Below are positions 54,218-63,209 of a DNA stretch of 64,000 bases, piece after piece; position 1 is the stretch's first letter; every line of letters starts with the position of its first letter. The DNA comes from Nibrella saemangeumensis (GTDB taxonomy: Bacteria > Bacteroidota > Bacteroidia > Cytophagales > Spirosomataceae), in NCBI RefSeq assembly GCF_039541915.1, contig NZ_BAABHD010000032.1:1-64000 (forward strand), written 5' to 3'. A program made the position numbers and the translations under genes. The notes beneath the pieces were generated by a model, which was not told the origin of the DNA, did no database searches, and saw only the letters and a list, made by a program, of their open reading frames with translations.

Positions 54218-55711
54218 ATGAATGATACGCAGACGGCGGCCCAGTTACTGGCTAAACGTTTCCCCTATAAACCGACCACCGGGCAGCTTCAGTTTTTTGA
54301 GAAGATCGGTACCTTCATCACCCGCGAAGACTTCGAACATTACCGGGATTGCTTTCTGTTACGTGGTTATGCCGGTACCGGTAAGACCACCCTCATCAGT
54401 ACCCTCATCAAAGTGCTGCCCCGCTTCGGCTATAAATCGGTGCTGCTGGCCCCTACGGGACGGGCGGCTAAGGTGATGGCGAACTATGCCAAAAAGCCGG
54501 CGCAGACTATCCACCGGAAAATATACCGGCAGGTAGCCGATCCGGCATCAGGCAGCCTCAGCTTTCAGCGCCAGCGCAACTACCACGAAGATACGCTGTT
54601 TATTGTGGATGAGGCTTCCATGATCTCCGACGAAGCCGAACATGGCTCACAGGGGCTGCTGTCTGACCTTATTGACTTCATCTTTGAAAACCCCGGCAAT
54701 AAGCTGATGCTGGTGGGCGATACCGCGCAGTTGCCCCCGGTGGGCCGCGACATCAGTCCGGCGCTGGACAAAGGATTTCTGGCCCGAAACTTCGACATGA
54801 CCGTGTACGAGCAGGAACTGACCGAGGTAATGCGGCAGGATGAAGAATCGGGTATATTGCTGAACGCTACCAGCCTTCGCAGCCTGCTGGGCGACGAGGT
54901 GGGCCCACCGCAGACCGACCTGCTGGGTTTTGATGCCCTGGTGGCCGAGCCAACTCAGAAGCCGACCGGTGCGCTGGCCATCCGGCTTGACACGCGAACG
55001 TACCGCGACATCTACAAAATGCCCCTGACCCGGCTGGAAGACGGTATCCGCTACGCTTATGACAAGTATGGCCGCGAAAACAGCGTCATTCTGTGCCGGT
55101 CCAACAAGATGGCGGTGCAGTATAACCAGTTTGTCCGGCGCATGATCAACCAGTGTGAAGAAGAACTCGACGCCGGTGATATGCTCATGATTGCGCGGAA
55201 CAACTACACCACGCTGGAAGAAGACTCGCCCGCCGGTTTTCTGGCCAACGGCGAGTTTGCCGAGGTGCTGAAGATCAGGAAGAAAGAAGAAATGCACGGC
55301 TTCAACTTTGCCACCGTGACCCTACGGCTGATCGACTATGAGGAGCAGCCGGAATTTGAGGCCAAGATCATCCTGAACACGCTGCACTCCCCCTCGCCGT
55401 CGCTGAACTCCGATGAGCACCGGTCCCTGTACGAGAGCGTGATGAAGGATTATTTTTACATCAAGTCCAAGAAGGAGCGCGCCGAAGCTATCCGGCGTGA
55501 CCCCTACCTGAACGCCCTACAGGTGAAGTTTGCGTATGCGCTCACCTGTCATAAAGCACAGGGGGGGCAGTGGAGTGCGGTTTTTATCGATCAGGGTTTT
55601 CTGCCGGAGGGTCAGGTCAAAAACGAGTTTGTGCGCTGGCTGTATACGGCCCTGACGCGGGCGACCGACGAGGTGTACCTGATGAACTTCAGCCCTCAGT
55701 TTTTTGGCTAA
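54218..55711 (+). CDS. RecD-like superfamily 1 DNA helicase (AAA ATPase)
   Basis: This is an ATP-dependent helicase of the RecD/Dda type. The Walker A motif is GYAGTGKTTLIS (50-61), Walker B TLFIVDEASMISD at about 127-139, motif III GDTAQLPPVG at about 167-176, and the C-terminal UvrD-like motifs are YALTCHKAQGGQW and WLYTALTRATDEVYL (motif VI with Arg). It lacks the N-terminal OB/HhH region of RecD2, so at 497 aa it is like the short RecD-like helicases found across Bacteroidota. No RecB/C partner is present. Role probably in DNA repair or replication. Confidence 0.92.
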   Translation: MNDTQTAAQLLAKRFPYKPTTGQLQFFEKIGTFITREDFEHYRDCFLLRGYAGTGKTTLISTLIKVLPRFGYKSVLLAPTGRAAKVMANYAKKPAQTIHRKIYRQVADPASGSLSFQRQRNYHEDTLFIVDEASMISDEAEHGSQGLLSDLIDFIFENPGNKLMLVGDTAQLPPVGRDISPALDKGFLARNFDMTVYEQELTEVMRQDEESGILLNATSLRSLLGDEVGPPQTDLLGFDALVAEPTQKPTGALAIRLDTRTYRDIYKMPLTRLEDGIRYAYDKYGRENSVILCRSNKMAVQYNQFVRRMINQCEEELDAGDMLMIARNNYTTLEEDSPAGFLANGEFAEVLKIRKKEEMHGFNFATVTLRLIDYEEQPEFEAKIILNTLHSPSPSLNSDEHRSLYESVMKDYFYIKSKKERAEAIRRDPYLNALQVKFAYALTCHKAQGGQWSAVFIDQGFLPEGQVKNEFVRWLYTALTRATDEVYLMNFSPQFFG

Positions 55712-55712
55712 T

Positions 55713-55746
55713 CAAAACAGGCCGGGAGCGCTCCCGGCCTGTTTTG
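55713..55746. terminator. Bidirectional terminator, 17-bp perfect stem
   Basis: Bases 55713-55729 are the exact reverse complement of 55730-55746, with AAAA and TTTT near its ends. It lies between the convergent helicase and glycosyltransferase genes. Confidence 0.85.
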
Positions 55747-55764
55747 GTTTCAGCCCTGGCCAGC

Positions 55765-57198
55765 CTATACAAACTTGATCTTGTTCAGGGCAAAGAACGT
55801 CATCTTCAGCAGCAGCCAGCCGTGCTTAAAGCGGGAAATATTGGTTTCGCCATACGTCCGGGCCCGGTAGCGGATAGGTACCTCCACAAACTTCAGGTTC
55901 AGCCGGGCCGATCCGAAAATCAGGTCGAAGTCACCAAATGGATCAAAATCACCGAAGTACGCCCGGTTGGCAATCAGCCGCTGGTAATTTTCCTTCGACA
56001 GCACTTTGGTGCCGCAGAGCGTGTCTTTGATGCGCTGGTTGAGCAGCCACGAGAAGGCGATCGAAAAAAACTTGTTGCCGAGCAGGTTGAGGGTCCGCAT
56101 GGCTTCTTTTTCCATCGGGTACACCAGCCGGGAACCGTTTATATACTCACCCTTGCCCGAGGCAATGGCGTGGTAGAATTTCGGTAAATCTTCGGGCGGC
56201 ACCGTCATGTCGGCGTCCAGAATCATCAGGATATCGCCGGTTGCCATCCCGAACCCTTTGCGGACGGCGTCGCCTTTTCCTTTGCCATCCTGCTGCACAC
56301 ATTTCAGGTCGCGCACCCCCGCATATTTGGTACATACGCGCTGGATTTCGTCCCAGGTGGCGTCGGTGGAGTTACCCTCTACAAAAATAATCTCTGTGTG
56401 ACGCCCCATCGCCGGCGTCCGGTTGACAATGGCTTCGATATTGCCCAGCTCGTTTCGGGCTGGCACAATCACGCTCACGGTATACTCATCGGCCGGTCTG
56501 GCCTGATAGGCGCTACGGGCAACAATATACGTAGACAGGCCCAGGTAATTAAGGAGCGGCAGGTTAGCTGCATACCGGTTCAGAAAAGCCGACAGCAGCG
56601 GCAGGTAGCGTGGCATCAGAATCTTACGGCCGGTTCGGACGACATCCAGACCGGCCAGATCGAGCAGATTGGTAATGTCGCTGCTGTCGAGCCAGTTCTG
56701 GCGCTGCTGCGGCATTTTCAGGCCAATTTTTTCGGCCAGGTTAAGAATCGGCAGCCAGAGAAAATTGGTGTAGGTGATAATGACGCGGGTATTAGGGTGG
56801 CAAACGGCATGAAGCTGGCTAAATACCTGCTGCACATCGTCGAAGTAGCCGATGGTATCGCTGATGACGATGTAGTCGAACGTCTGATCGCCCAGGTCCA
56901 ACTGGCTGGCGTTCATGGTGCAGAAGGTAAGGTCCGGGTAGGTTTCCCGGGCGTAGGCCGTCATCTCCGGTAACTTATCAATGCCGACACCAACCGAGGG
57001 CTTCAGTTGGTGTAAGACGTAACCCGTGCCGCAACCGATCTCCAGGATAGACTGGTTTTCGGGGATAAAATGTCGTAGGTAATCAATAAGGCAGCGATAG
57101 TAGTAGCGGTTGCGTTTGATCCACTTCTGCCGGTTCAGGGCAAGATCGTTGCCTGAACCGATGTCAGGTCTCTGCGAGACATCTAACGTTACGTTCAT
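55765..57198 (-). CDS. Methyltransferase-glycosyltransferase (GT2) fusion protein
   Basis: Two enzymes are joined in 477 aa. Residues about 30-195 are a class I SAM methyltransferase (ILEIGCGTGYVLH at 51-63, then VGIDKLPEM and DYIVISDTIGYF). Residues about 240-470 are a family 2 glycosyltransferase of the dolichyl-phosphate-mannose-synthase-like type: VSVIVPARNELGNIEAIV, DAD at 328-330, and GTKVLSKENY after the acceptor region. The C-terminal RARTYGETNISRFKHG motif fits polyprenyl-phosphate glycosyltransferases. It probably works on membrane-linked sugars at the inner face. The two polytopic genes that follow divergently may act in the same envelope-glycan process. Confidence 0.9.
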   Translation of the reverse strand: MNVTLDVSQRPDIGSGNDLALNRQKWIKRNRYYYRCLIDYLRHFIPENQSILEIGCGTGYVLHQLKPSVGVGIDKLPEMTAYARETYPDLTFCTMNASQLDLGDQTFDYIVISDTIGYFDDVQQVFSQLHAVCHPNTRVIITYTNFLWLPILNLAEKIGLKMPQQRQNWLDSSDITNLLDLAGLDVVRTGRKILMPRYLPLLSAFLNRYAANLPLLNYLGLSTYIVARSAYQARPADEYTVSVIVPARNELGNIEAIVNRTPAMGRHTEIIFVEGNSTDATWDEIQRVCTKYAGVRDLKCVQQDGKGKGDAVRKGFGMATGDILMILDADMTVPPEDLPKFYHAIASGKGEYINGSRLVYPMEKEAMRTLNLLGNKFFSIAFSWLLNQRIKDTLCGTKVLSKENYQRLIANRAYFGDFDPFGDFDLIFGSARLNLKFVEVPIRYRARTYGETNISRFKHGWLLLKMTFFALNKIKFV

Positions 57199-57358
57199 AC
57201 CGATGGGTTCTCTTATGAAGGTCTATGTGAATGGTAATATGAAATTGATAAAAATAAAGTATATTGTAAACTGATGACAAAATGAAAGTAGCTTATATTT
57301 ATCAAATGGTAAATTCTACGTTTACCAGGGTACTGGCTTAGGCGTCAGGAAGCTTTTT

Positions 57359-58855
57359 ATGCATCGTTCTACCACGCTGATTGGCGCTGTTGCGCTTGTC
57401 TTTCTGCTATTCAAAGTGTTGCGGTTCACTACGTTGGGGTATACGTTCAACGACATGTACGCGTTTCTGCAAATGTCGTATAGCTGGCTTGACGGGCGGC
57501 CGTTTATGTACGATAACATCTGGGGCTTTCACCACCGGATTCATAACTACTACACGGTGCTATTGTGGGGGCCGTTGTGTTACGTAGCCGGCGCGTACGG
57601 GTTTTTTCTGGTCCAGGCTTTGCTGCTTGGCCTCAGCTACGCCGTTCTGAACGAGCGCCTGGCGCGGGAGGTGCCCCCCTGGGTCCGGTATGGGCTGCTG
57701 GTCGCTGTGTTGCTGGGCCCGGTTTCTTTCTGGCTCAACGACCACCCGAATATAGGCTGGCATACCGAACTGACCTACCTGCCGGCTGCCATCCTGTTTG
57801 CCCTGGCGCTCACCGGCACCCGCTTATGGCCCAAACTCCTGAGCGGTCTGGCCGTGGTGCTGGTGAAAGAAGATGGAGCGGTGCTGGCGGCTCTGATACA
57901 CCTGGCCTATTCGGGCATACAGTTCGTGCGCCGGCAGCCCGCCCGGAGCCTGCTCTGGTGGCTCGGCAGCCGGTCTTTCTGGCTGATAGCGGTGGGCTGG
58001 AGCCTGGTGTTTCTGGCGGGAATGTGGTGGATTTCGTTTAAAAACAATTTCGCTGAGCCGCGTTTGCGGATGGCGCTCCAACTGGTTGCCGATCACATTG
58101 CCACCTGGAACTTCTGGAAGCAGATGCTGACGCTGATGGCACAAACCGCTTTGTTGCTTGTGCCCGTACCGGCGCTGCTGCTGTACTGGCAATGGGTCAA
58201 CCGTATTCGCAAACAGGGAAACGTATGGCTGCTATACGGTGCCGGGATAGCGGTTCTGACGGCCCTTAATTTTGTGCAGAGTGCTCACTATTACGGGCAG
58301 CCCCTGTTTCACCTGGTGGCGCTGACCTGGCCGCCCCGCTTTGTGCTTTTGTGGGCATTTTCGGTGGCTTTCCTGATTCTGTTCGCCACCGGGTTTGCCC
58401 CTTTGCTGAAGCCGGATCAGGGGAAGAGCCCCTGGCTGGTGATGGCGGTTCTGTTTCTGATTCAGATTCCGATCCTGTATGGAACCCGCCCCGATTTTCC
58501 GACCCTGAAAGACTGGGCGGCTACGCTCCGGGGCCGGTTTGGCACCGACAAGAACAGCATCTGGCTGCACCCCGACGATCTGGCGGTTGTGCAGTGTCTG
58601 GCCGGGCAATTACCGGCTCATTCCAGCGTCCTGGCATTTGATTACCTGGTGCCTTACTTCCACAGGCATTATGGCATCTGGCCGACAGGTAATGAGCTGA
58701 AGCCTGCAGATATGGCCATTATCCCCAACGCTGATCCGCAGGGCTTGCGGACGGCTCCCGGCTTTCCGAAGACCTACCGTCAAATCCCGTTAAAGGCCTA
58801 TACGGTGTACGTCGCACCCGCCTACGAAGCCATCGCCCGATCATGCCTACGCTAA
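57359..58855 (+). CDS. Polytopic membrane protein, DUF2079-like (paralog 1)
   Basis: About ten hydrophobic segments with a first helix starting TLIGAVALVFLLFKVLRF. YNDMY-like FNDMYAFLQMSYSWLDGRP, the GAYGFFLVQALLLG helix, NDHPNIGWHTELTYLP, and the acidic LVKEDGAVLAALIHLAY are the same motifs as in DUF2079 (GT-C-like) integral proteins. These resemble lipid-linked glycosyltransferases with an acidic residue in an early loop. Function unproven. It is a tandem paralog of 58946-60508, diverged along its full length. It starts near the GT2 fusion gene, divergent to it. Confidence 0.75.
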   Translation: MHRSTTLIGAVALVFLLFKVLRFTTLGYTFNDMYAFLQMSYSWLDGRPFMYDNIWGFHHRIHNYYTVLLWGPLCYVAGAYGFFLVQALLLGLSYAVLNERLAREVPPWVRYGLLVAVLLGPVSFWLNDHPNIGWHTELTYLPAAILFALALTGTRLWPKLLSGLAVVLVKEDGAVLAALIHLAYSGIQFVRRQPARSLLWWLGSRSFWLIAVGWSLVFLAGMWWISFKNNFAEPRLRMALQLVADHIATWNFWKQMLTLMAQTALLLVPVPALLLYWQWVNRIRKQGNVWLLYGAGIAVLTALNFVQSAHYYGQPLFHLVALTWPPRFVLLWAFSVAFLILFATGFAPLLKPDQGKSPWLVMAVLFLIQIPILYGTRPDFPTLKDWAATLRGRFGTDKNSIWLHPDDLAVVQCLAGQLPAHSSVLAFDYLVPYFHRHYGIWPTGNELKPADMAIIPNADPQGLRTAPGFPKTYRQIPLKAYTVYVAPAYEAIARSCLR

Positions 58856-58945
58856 ATTTTGCCGCCAGGCAGGCTAATCTTTTTATTTTTGCGCCACGCA
58901 ACCAACTGTTTGTGCCCGTTTGTGCAAAGCTCTTATCCGCCCCTT

Positions 58946-60508
58946 ATGACAACTACCCAGCCGCGTCCCAACGGCGGCCGCTCGGTTTGGGCTATTCTTA
59001 CCGCCGTCTCGGCGCTCCTGCTGCTCTTATTTTTCGGGTTTAAAGTGATCCGTTTCCAGGCCCTCTATTACACCTACAACGATATGTACATCTTTCTGCA
59101 GGCGTCGAGTAGCTGGATGGACGGTCGCCCGCTGTTGTACGAAAACATCTGGGGGTACGACAATCGGATTCATAACAATTACGCCATGCTGCTGTGGGGA
59201 CCACTCATTTATAGTTGGGGGGCCTACGGAGCTTTTCTGGCCCAGTTCCTGCTTTTTCTCACGAGTTATGGCCTGTTGTTCCGGCAGCTAAGCCGTCAAC
59301 TGCCCGCCTGGGTGAGCTGGACACTGCTGGCGGTTATGCTGCTGGGCCCGGTCTGGTTCTGGTTCAACGAGCATCCGGGTATCGGCTGGCATCCGGAGCT
59401 TATGTATCTGCCGCTGTCGATCCTGTTCCTGCTGGCCTTGCATGGGGTACATCGGAACCGGAGGTATACCGGCTGGTTCCTGCTGACGGCCGCCCTGATT
59501 GTGCTGGTCAAAGAAGATGGCGCCCTGCTGGGCGGGTGCCTCCACCTGTCGTACCGCTGTTTGCAATACCTGCGGAGTAATCCAAATAAGTCTGTTTTTG
59601 GGATTGTTACGACCCGGCAATTCTGGCTGATAGCCGTGGGCTGGGCGCTGGTGTTTTGTGCGGGGATGCTGTGGTTGTCATACCAGAACCGGTCGCTGGA
59701 ACCGGAGCCACGCCTGCAGCAGGCGCTGACGGCCATTGCGCAGGGTATTCGCCAGAAAGCGTTCATCCGGTGGAACCTGACGGTACTGGTGCATACGATT
59801 CTGCTGCTGGTACCGGGCTTTTTGCTGCTGGTATTTTTCCTGTGGCTGACCGGCTTCCGGCAGGCGGGCAGCTTGGTGCTGGTATTCATCGTCGCGCAGG
59901 TGCTGGTGCTGGTGTCGAACTGGGTGCAGGCTTCCACCTACTACGGAACCAACCCGTACTATTACCTGGTTTCGCTGACCTGGCCGCCCCGCTTTGTGCT
60001 GATGTATGCCCTGGCGGTCTGCTACCTCGTGGGTATGCTGCTGGTGTTTGGGCCCCGACTGAGGCCGGCGAGGGGTCGGGTAGTGGCGGGCGTTACCGGG
60101 GTCTTGTTTCTCGTGCAGGTGCCGATTGTTCACCTGGCCCGTCCCGACTTCCATTTTCCAACGGTGCTGCACGACGCGTTTGCGTACCGGTACGATCCGG
60201 TGAAACTGCCGTTGCTGCCCGAATCCGACGTGACGGTTATCCGGCGACTGGTGGCCGCGCTGCCACCCCGGTCAAACGTGTATGTGTTTGATTACCTGAT
60301 CCCGTTCTTTCATCAGCATTACAACATCTGGCCCACCGGTAATCACTGGGAGGAGGCTGACCTGGCCATTATTCCAAACGATGATTTCCAGAAGCTCACC
60401 GAAAAGATGCCCATGAAGCAGCCTTACCGAACGGTGCGGTTACGTACCTATACCATTCATGTGACACCCGCCTTTGAGCCGTACCTGAACCAAAGTCTGC
60501 GCCCATGA
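58946..60508 (+). CDS. Polytopic membrane protein, DUF2079-like (paralog 2)
   Basis: This is the second of two tandem paralogs. It shares the YNDMYIFLQASSSWMDGRPL, IHNNYAMLLWGPLIYSWGAY, FNEHPGIGWHPELMYLP and VLVKEDGALLGG stretches with the first copy, so the conserved acidic and His positions are kept. The start is at the ATG 58946; the frame runs to 58859 but overlaps the end of paralog 1. Its stop overlaps the next small gene by 4 bases (ATGA), so these are translationally coupled. The pair may act on one lipid-linked substrate. Confidence 0.78.
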   Translation: MTTTQPRPNGGRSVWAILTAVSALLLLLFFGFKVIRFQALYYTYNDMYIFLQASSSWMDGRPLLYENIWGYDNRIHNNYAMLLWGPLIYSWGAYGAFLAQFLLFLTSYGLLFRQLSRQLPAWVSWTLLAVMLLGPVWFWFNEHPGIGWHPELMYLPLSILFLLALHGVHRNRRYTGWFLLTAALIVLVKEDGALLGGCLHLSYRCLQYLRSNPNKSVFGIVTTRQFWLIAVGWALVFCAGMLWLSYQNRSLEPEPRLQQALTAIAQGIRQKAFIRWNLTVLVHTILLLVPGFLLLVFFLWLTGFRQAGSLVLVFIVAQVLVLVSNWVQASTYYGTNPYYYLVSLTWPPRFVLMYALAVCYLVGMLLVFGPRLRPARGRVVAGVTGVLFLVQVPIVHLARPDFHFPTVLHDAFAYRYDPVKLPLLPESDVTVIRRLVAALPPRSNVYVFDYLIPFFHQHYNIWPTGNHWEEADLAIIPNDDFQKLTEKMPMKQPYRTVRLRTYTIHVTPAFEPYLNQSLRP

Positions 60509-60792
60509 CCCTCGAACAATTCAAGGCCTCCCTGGCGGAGGCCCAGCCGCCCGCTGGCCTGCATCCCATTCTGAAAGCGCTCTGGCATGATGCCAAAGGC
60601 GACTGGAACGGTGCCCACGAAATTGCCCAGAGCCGAGAGGGTGTTCAGGCGTACGACCGCCTGCATGCCTACCTGCACCGCAGGGAGGGTGACCAGTGGA
60701 ACGCCGGCTACTGGTACCGGCGGGCTAAAGCACCCGTGTTTACAGGATCCCTGGAAGAAGAGTGGCAGGGGCTGTTGGAGGAGTACCTATAA
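60505..60792 (+). CDS. Small conserved protein, WHDAKGDWNGAHE family
   Basis: A 95-aa soluble protein, strongly conserved in appearance: LKALWHDAKGDWNGAHEIAQ, RLHAYLHRREGDQWNAGYWY and a final LEEEWQGLLEEYL. Small proteins with this pattern occur widely in Bacteroidota and Proteobacteria without known function. It starts inside the stop of paralog 2 (ATGA). The rich Trp/His content and helices suggest a small helical bundle. Confidence 0.75.
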   Translation: MTLEQFKASLAEAQPPAGLHPILKALWHDAKGDWNGAHEIAQSREGVQAYDRLHAYLHRREGDQWNAGYWYRRAKAPVFTGSLEEEWQGLLEEYL

Positions 60793-60821
60793 AAAGGGCG
60801 CGGAAGCAAAGCTTCCGCGCC
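60791..60821 (-). terminator. Terminator of ald, overlapping its stop codon
   Basis: GGCGCGGAAGC (60797-60807) pairs with GCTTCCGCGCC (60811-60821) across AAA; five T follow on the minus strand (60795-60791). The last stem base is part of the corrected ald stop codon (60821-60823). Confidence 0.85.
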
Positions 60822-61928
60822 TAACGTTTGTTGAATGAAGTCTGCNAGGCCAAAGGCATCAGCTACGCCTTTGTAGACCACTTTGCCGTTTACTACGTTT
60901 AGGCCCAGCAAGAGTTCATTATTGTCGCGGCAGGCCTGCTGCCAGCCTTTGTTGGCCAGTTGAATGGCGTAGGGCAGCGTAGCGTTGGTCAGTGCCAGCG
61001 TAGAGGTATACGGTACCGCACCCGGCATGTTGGCGACGCAGTAATGAACCACATCGTCAATGATGTACGTCGGGTTTTCGTGGGTGGTCGGGGTGCAGGT
61101 TTCGATACATCCACCCTGGTCAACGGCAACGTCGACCAGCACCGTACCCGGCCGCATGGTTTTCAGCATATCACGGGTGATCAGGTGAGGTGCTTTCGCC
61201 CCCGGAATCAGCACGGCGCCGACAATCAGGTCGGCCGTTTTCACCGCTTCCCGGATATTGTATTCGTTCGACATTTCGGTTACTACGTTCGGCGGCATGA
61301 TATCCGACAGGTAACGCAGCCGCGGCAGGCTCACATCCATGATGGTAACGTGAGAGCCCAGACCAGCCGCCATTTTGGCCGCCTGCGTGCCGACGATGCC
61401 GCCCCCCAGAATCAGGACATTGGCCGGCTTCACGCCCGGCACACCGCCCAACAGAATGCCCCGGCCTTTCATGGGCTTTTCCAGGTATTTGGCACCCTGC
61501 TGTACCGCCATCCGGCCCGCTACTTCCGACATCGGCACCAGCAGCGGCAGGCTCCGGTCGGCTTTTTCCACCGTCTCGTACGCCAGACAGACAGCCTTTC
61601 GCTCGATCATGGCGCGGGTCAGATCCTCCGACGATGCAAAGTGGAAGTAAGTAAATAGCAGTTGGTTTTCTTTGATCAGGTTGTACTCGGGGGCAATCGG
61701 TTCTTTTACCTTAACAATCATCTCGGCGATGCCGTACACCTCCTCAATGGTTGGGAGCAGGGTAGCACCGGCCCGGGTGTATTCTTCGTCCGTAAAACCG
61801 CTGCCTTCACCGGCACTCGCCTGTACATACACTGTATGCCCGGTTTTACGCAATTCAGCCACACCGGCCGGAGTCAGCGCTACGCGGTTCTCATTATTCT
61901 TTATTTCCTTAGGAACACCAATGATCAT
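60821..61928 (-). CDS. ald: Alanine dehydrogenase (frame broken by one ambiguous base)
   Basis: The enzyme oxidatively deaminates L-alanine to pyruvate with NAD+. It starts MIIGVPKEIKNNENRVALTP; Lys75 and His96 in VKVKEP and YFHFAS are at the catalytic positions, and ILGGGIVGTQAAKMAAGLG (about 172-190) is the NAD site. The base at 60846 is N. Read with the N, the frame runs on through the terminator; read without it, the protein ends FGLQTSFNKR with TAG at 60821-60823, directly at the hairpin. The N is therefore best taken as a spurious base. Corrected length is 368 aa, normal for Ald. Confidence 0.93.
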
Positions 61929-61965
61929 TGGATTAGAAGGGGTTGACGTTTAATGATTCGTAGAA

Positions 61966-61973
61966 CAAAAATA
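61966..61973 (-). promoter_or_regulatory. -7 element of the ald promoter
   Basis: TATTTTTG on the minus strand matches TAnnTTTG fully, 37 bases before the ald start. No clear TTTG lies at -33, where a dyad is found instead. Confidence 0.5.
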
Positions 61974-61998
61974 CGGCAGTAGAAAGAAAATGCTGTAT
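61971..61998. promoter_or_regulatory. Candidate regulator site at the ald promoter
   Basis: ATACGGCA (61971-61978) and TGCTGTAT (61991-61998) form an 8-bp dyad with one mismatch and 12-base spacer. It covers the space between -7 and -33 of the ald promoter, next to the divergent Lrp gene, and could be its operator. Confidence 0.4.
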
Positions 61999-62100
61999 TG
62001 ATCGTTTAAATTAGGAATTATGAATAGCCTTTCTATTGTTTTCAGGATAATTTTCTAAGCCGGTAGAAGAAGGTTTGTTCTGGTAGAAAAAAATTCGTTT

Positions 62101-62562
62101 ATGGAAAGATTGGACAAAATTGACCGGGCTATTCTGACCCTGCTTCAGGAAGATGCCCACCTGACGATTCAGGAAATCGGGCAGCGCATCAACCTCTCCA
62201 AAACGCCCGTTCACGAGCGGATCAAGCGACTGGAGCGGGAGGGTATTATCGAAAAATACGTAACCCTGCTTAACAAAAAAAAGCTGGGCAATCTGCTGGT
62301 CGTTTATTGCAACGTCACCCTTGACAAGCAGACTCGCGATACCTTCGTGGAGTTCGACAAAGCCATTACCAGCCTGCCCGAAGTCATGGAGTGCAACCTG
62401 GTATCGGGCACGTTTGACTACATGCTCAAGATTGTGGTGCGGGATATGGAAAGCTACAACCGCTTTTACCAGGACAAGCTGTCGGTCATTCCCGGCATTT
62501 ACCACATCAGCAGTTTCTTTGTAATGGACGAAATCAAGAACTCAACGGTGATACCGGTATAG
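62101..62562 (+). CDS. Lrp/AsnC-family transcriptional regulator
   Basis: The N-terminal helix-turn-helix (DKIDRAILTLLQEDAHLTIQ, then IGQRINLSKTPVHERIKRLE) is followed by the RAM ligand domain (VVYCNVTLDKQTRDTFVEF, VMECNLVSGTFDYMLKIVV). Lrp proteins bind an amino acid and act as dimers or octamers. It is divergent from ald by 172 bases, which suggests that it controls alanine catabolism and itself. Confidence 0.95.
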   Translation: MERLDKIDRAILTLLQEDAHLTIQEIGQRINLSKTPVHERIKRLEREGIIEKYVTLLNKKKLGNLLVVYCNVTLDKQTRDTFVEFDKAITSLPEVMECNLVSGTFDYMLKIVVRDMESYNRFYQDKLSVIPGIYHISSFFVMDEIKNSTVIPV

Positions 62563-62634
62563 GTCTTCAAACCGGTTTGCCCGGCTGCTGGTTAATGTGT
62601 ATCTTTCGTCAGTTATGTTGTAACAAGTTACCTC

Positions 62635-63207
62635 ATGGAAACCATTGCCAAACCTTGGGTAAGTGTAGCGGAATATCTGGAGCAGGAACACCGGTCTGAA
62701 TTACGCCATGAGTACCTCGACGGTCAAATCCGAACCATGGGATACGCATCTGAAGCTCACGAATTGATTGTCGCTAATCTGGTGCGACTATTGGGAAACT
62801 GTTTTCTGGATACCGATGCACGGGTATACGCCAGCAACCGGCTGTTGCACGTGCCGGCCACCAATGGCTTCTACTACGCTGATGCGCTGGTGGTATTCGG
62901 CAAACCGGAGTTTTTGCAGTACAAACAGAAGATGCAGGCTACGCTGAATCCGGGGGTGATTGTGGAAGTACACTCCGATTCTACGATGGAGTATGATCAG
63001 CGGGAAAAGTGGGCCAGCTACCAGCAAATCACTTCGCTACGGCAGTACGTCATGGTCTGGCAGGACCGGCAGCGGGTTGAAACCTACCGCCGAACGACAG
63101 ACTCAGACGAGTGGATTTACACTAGCATCAACGAGCCCGAGCGCCCCGTGCGCATTGGCGAATGTACGGTTTCGCTGACCGATATCTACGCCAAAGTAGA
63201 ACTCTAA
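62635..63207 (+). CDS. Uma2-family (DUF820) endonuclease-like protein
   Basis: The protein begins VSVAEYLEQEHRSELRHEYLDGQI, contains YYADALVVFG (PD part), LNPGVIVEVHSDSTMEYDQREKW (ExK-like motif, with Glu and His) and KWASYQQITSLRQYVMV, all of the Uma2 family with a restriction-endonuclease-like fold. Members are common in Cyanobacteria and Bacteroidota and mostly uncharacterised. It is 190 aa, standard. It lies 72 bases after the Lrp gene on the same strand and ends convergent to the partial flavoprotein gene. Confidence 0.9.
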   Translation: METIAKPWVSVAEYLEQEHRSELRHEYLDGQIRTMGYASEAHELIVANLVRLLGNCFLDTDARVYASNRLLHVPATNGFYYADALVVFGKPEFLQYKQKMQATLNPGVIVEVHSDSTMEYDQREKWASYQQITSLRQYVMVWQDRQRVETYRRTTDSDEWIYTSINEPERPVRIGECTVSLTDIYAKVEL

Positions 63208-63209
63208 CC

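Noticed and set aside
58859..58945. Longer start for paralog 2
   Set aside because: The added residues are not conserved with paralog 1 and lie against its stop; ATG 58946 gives the matching start.
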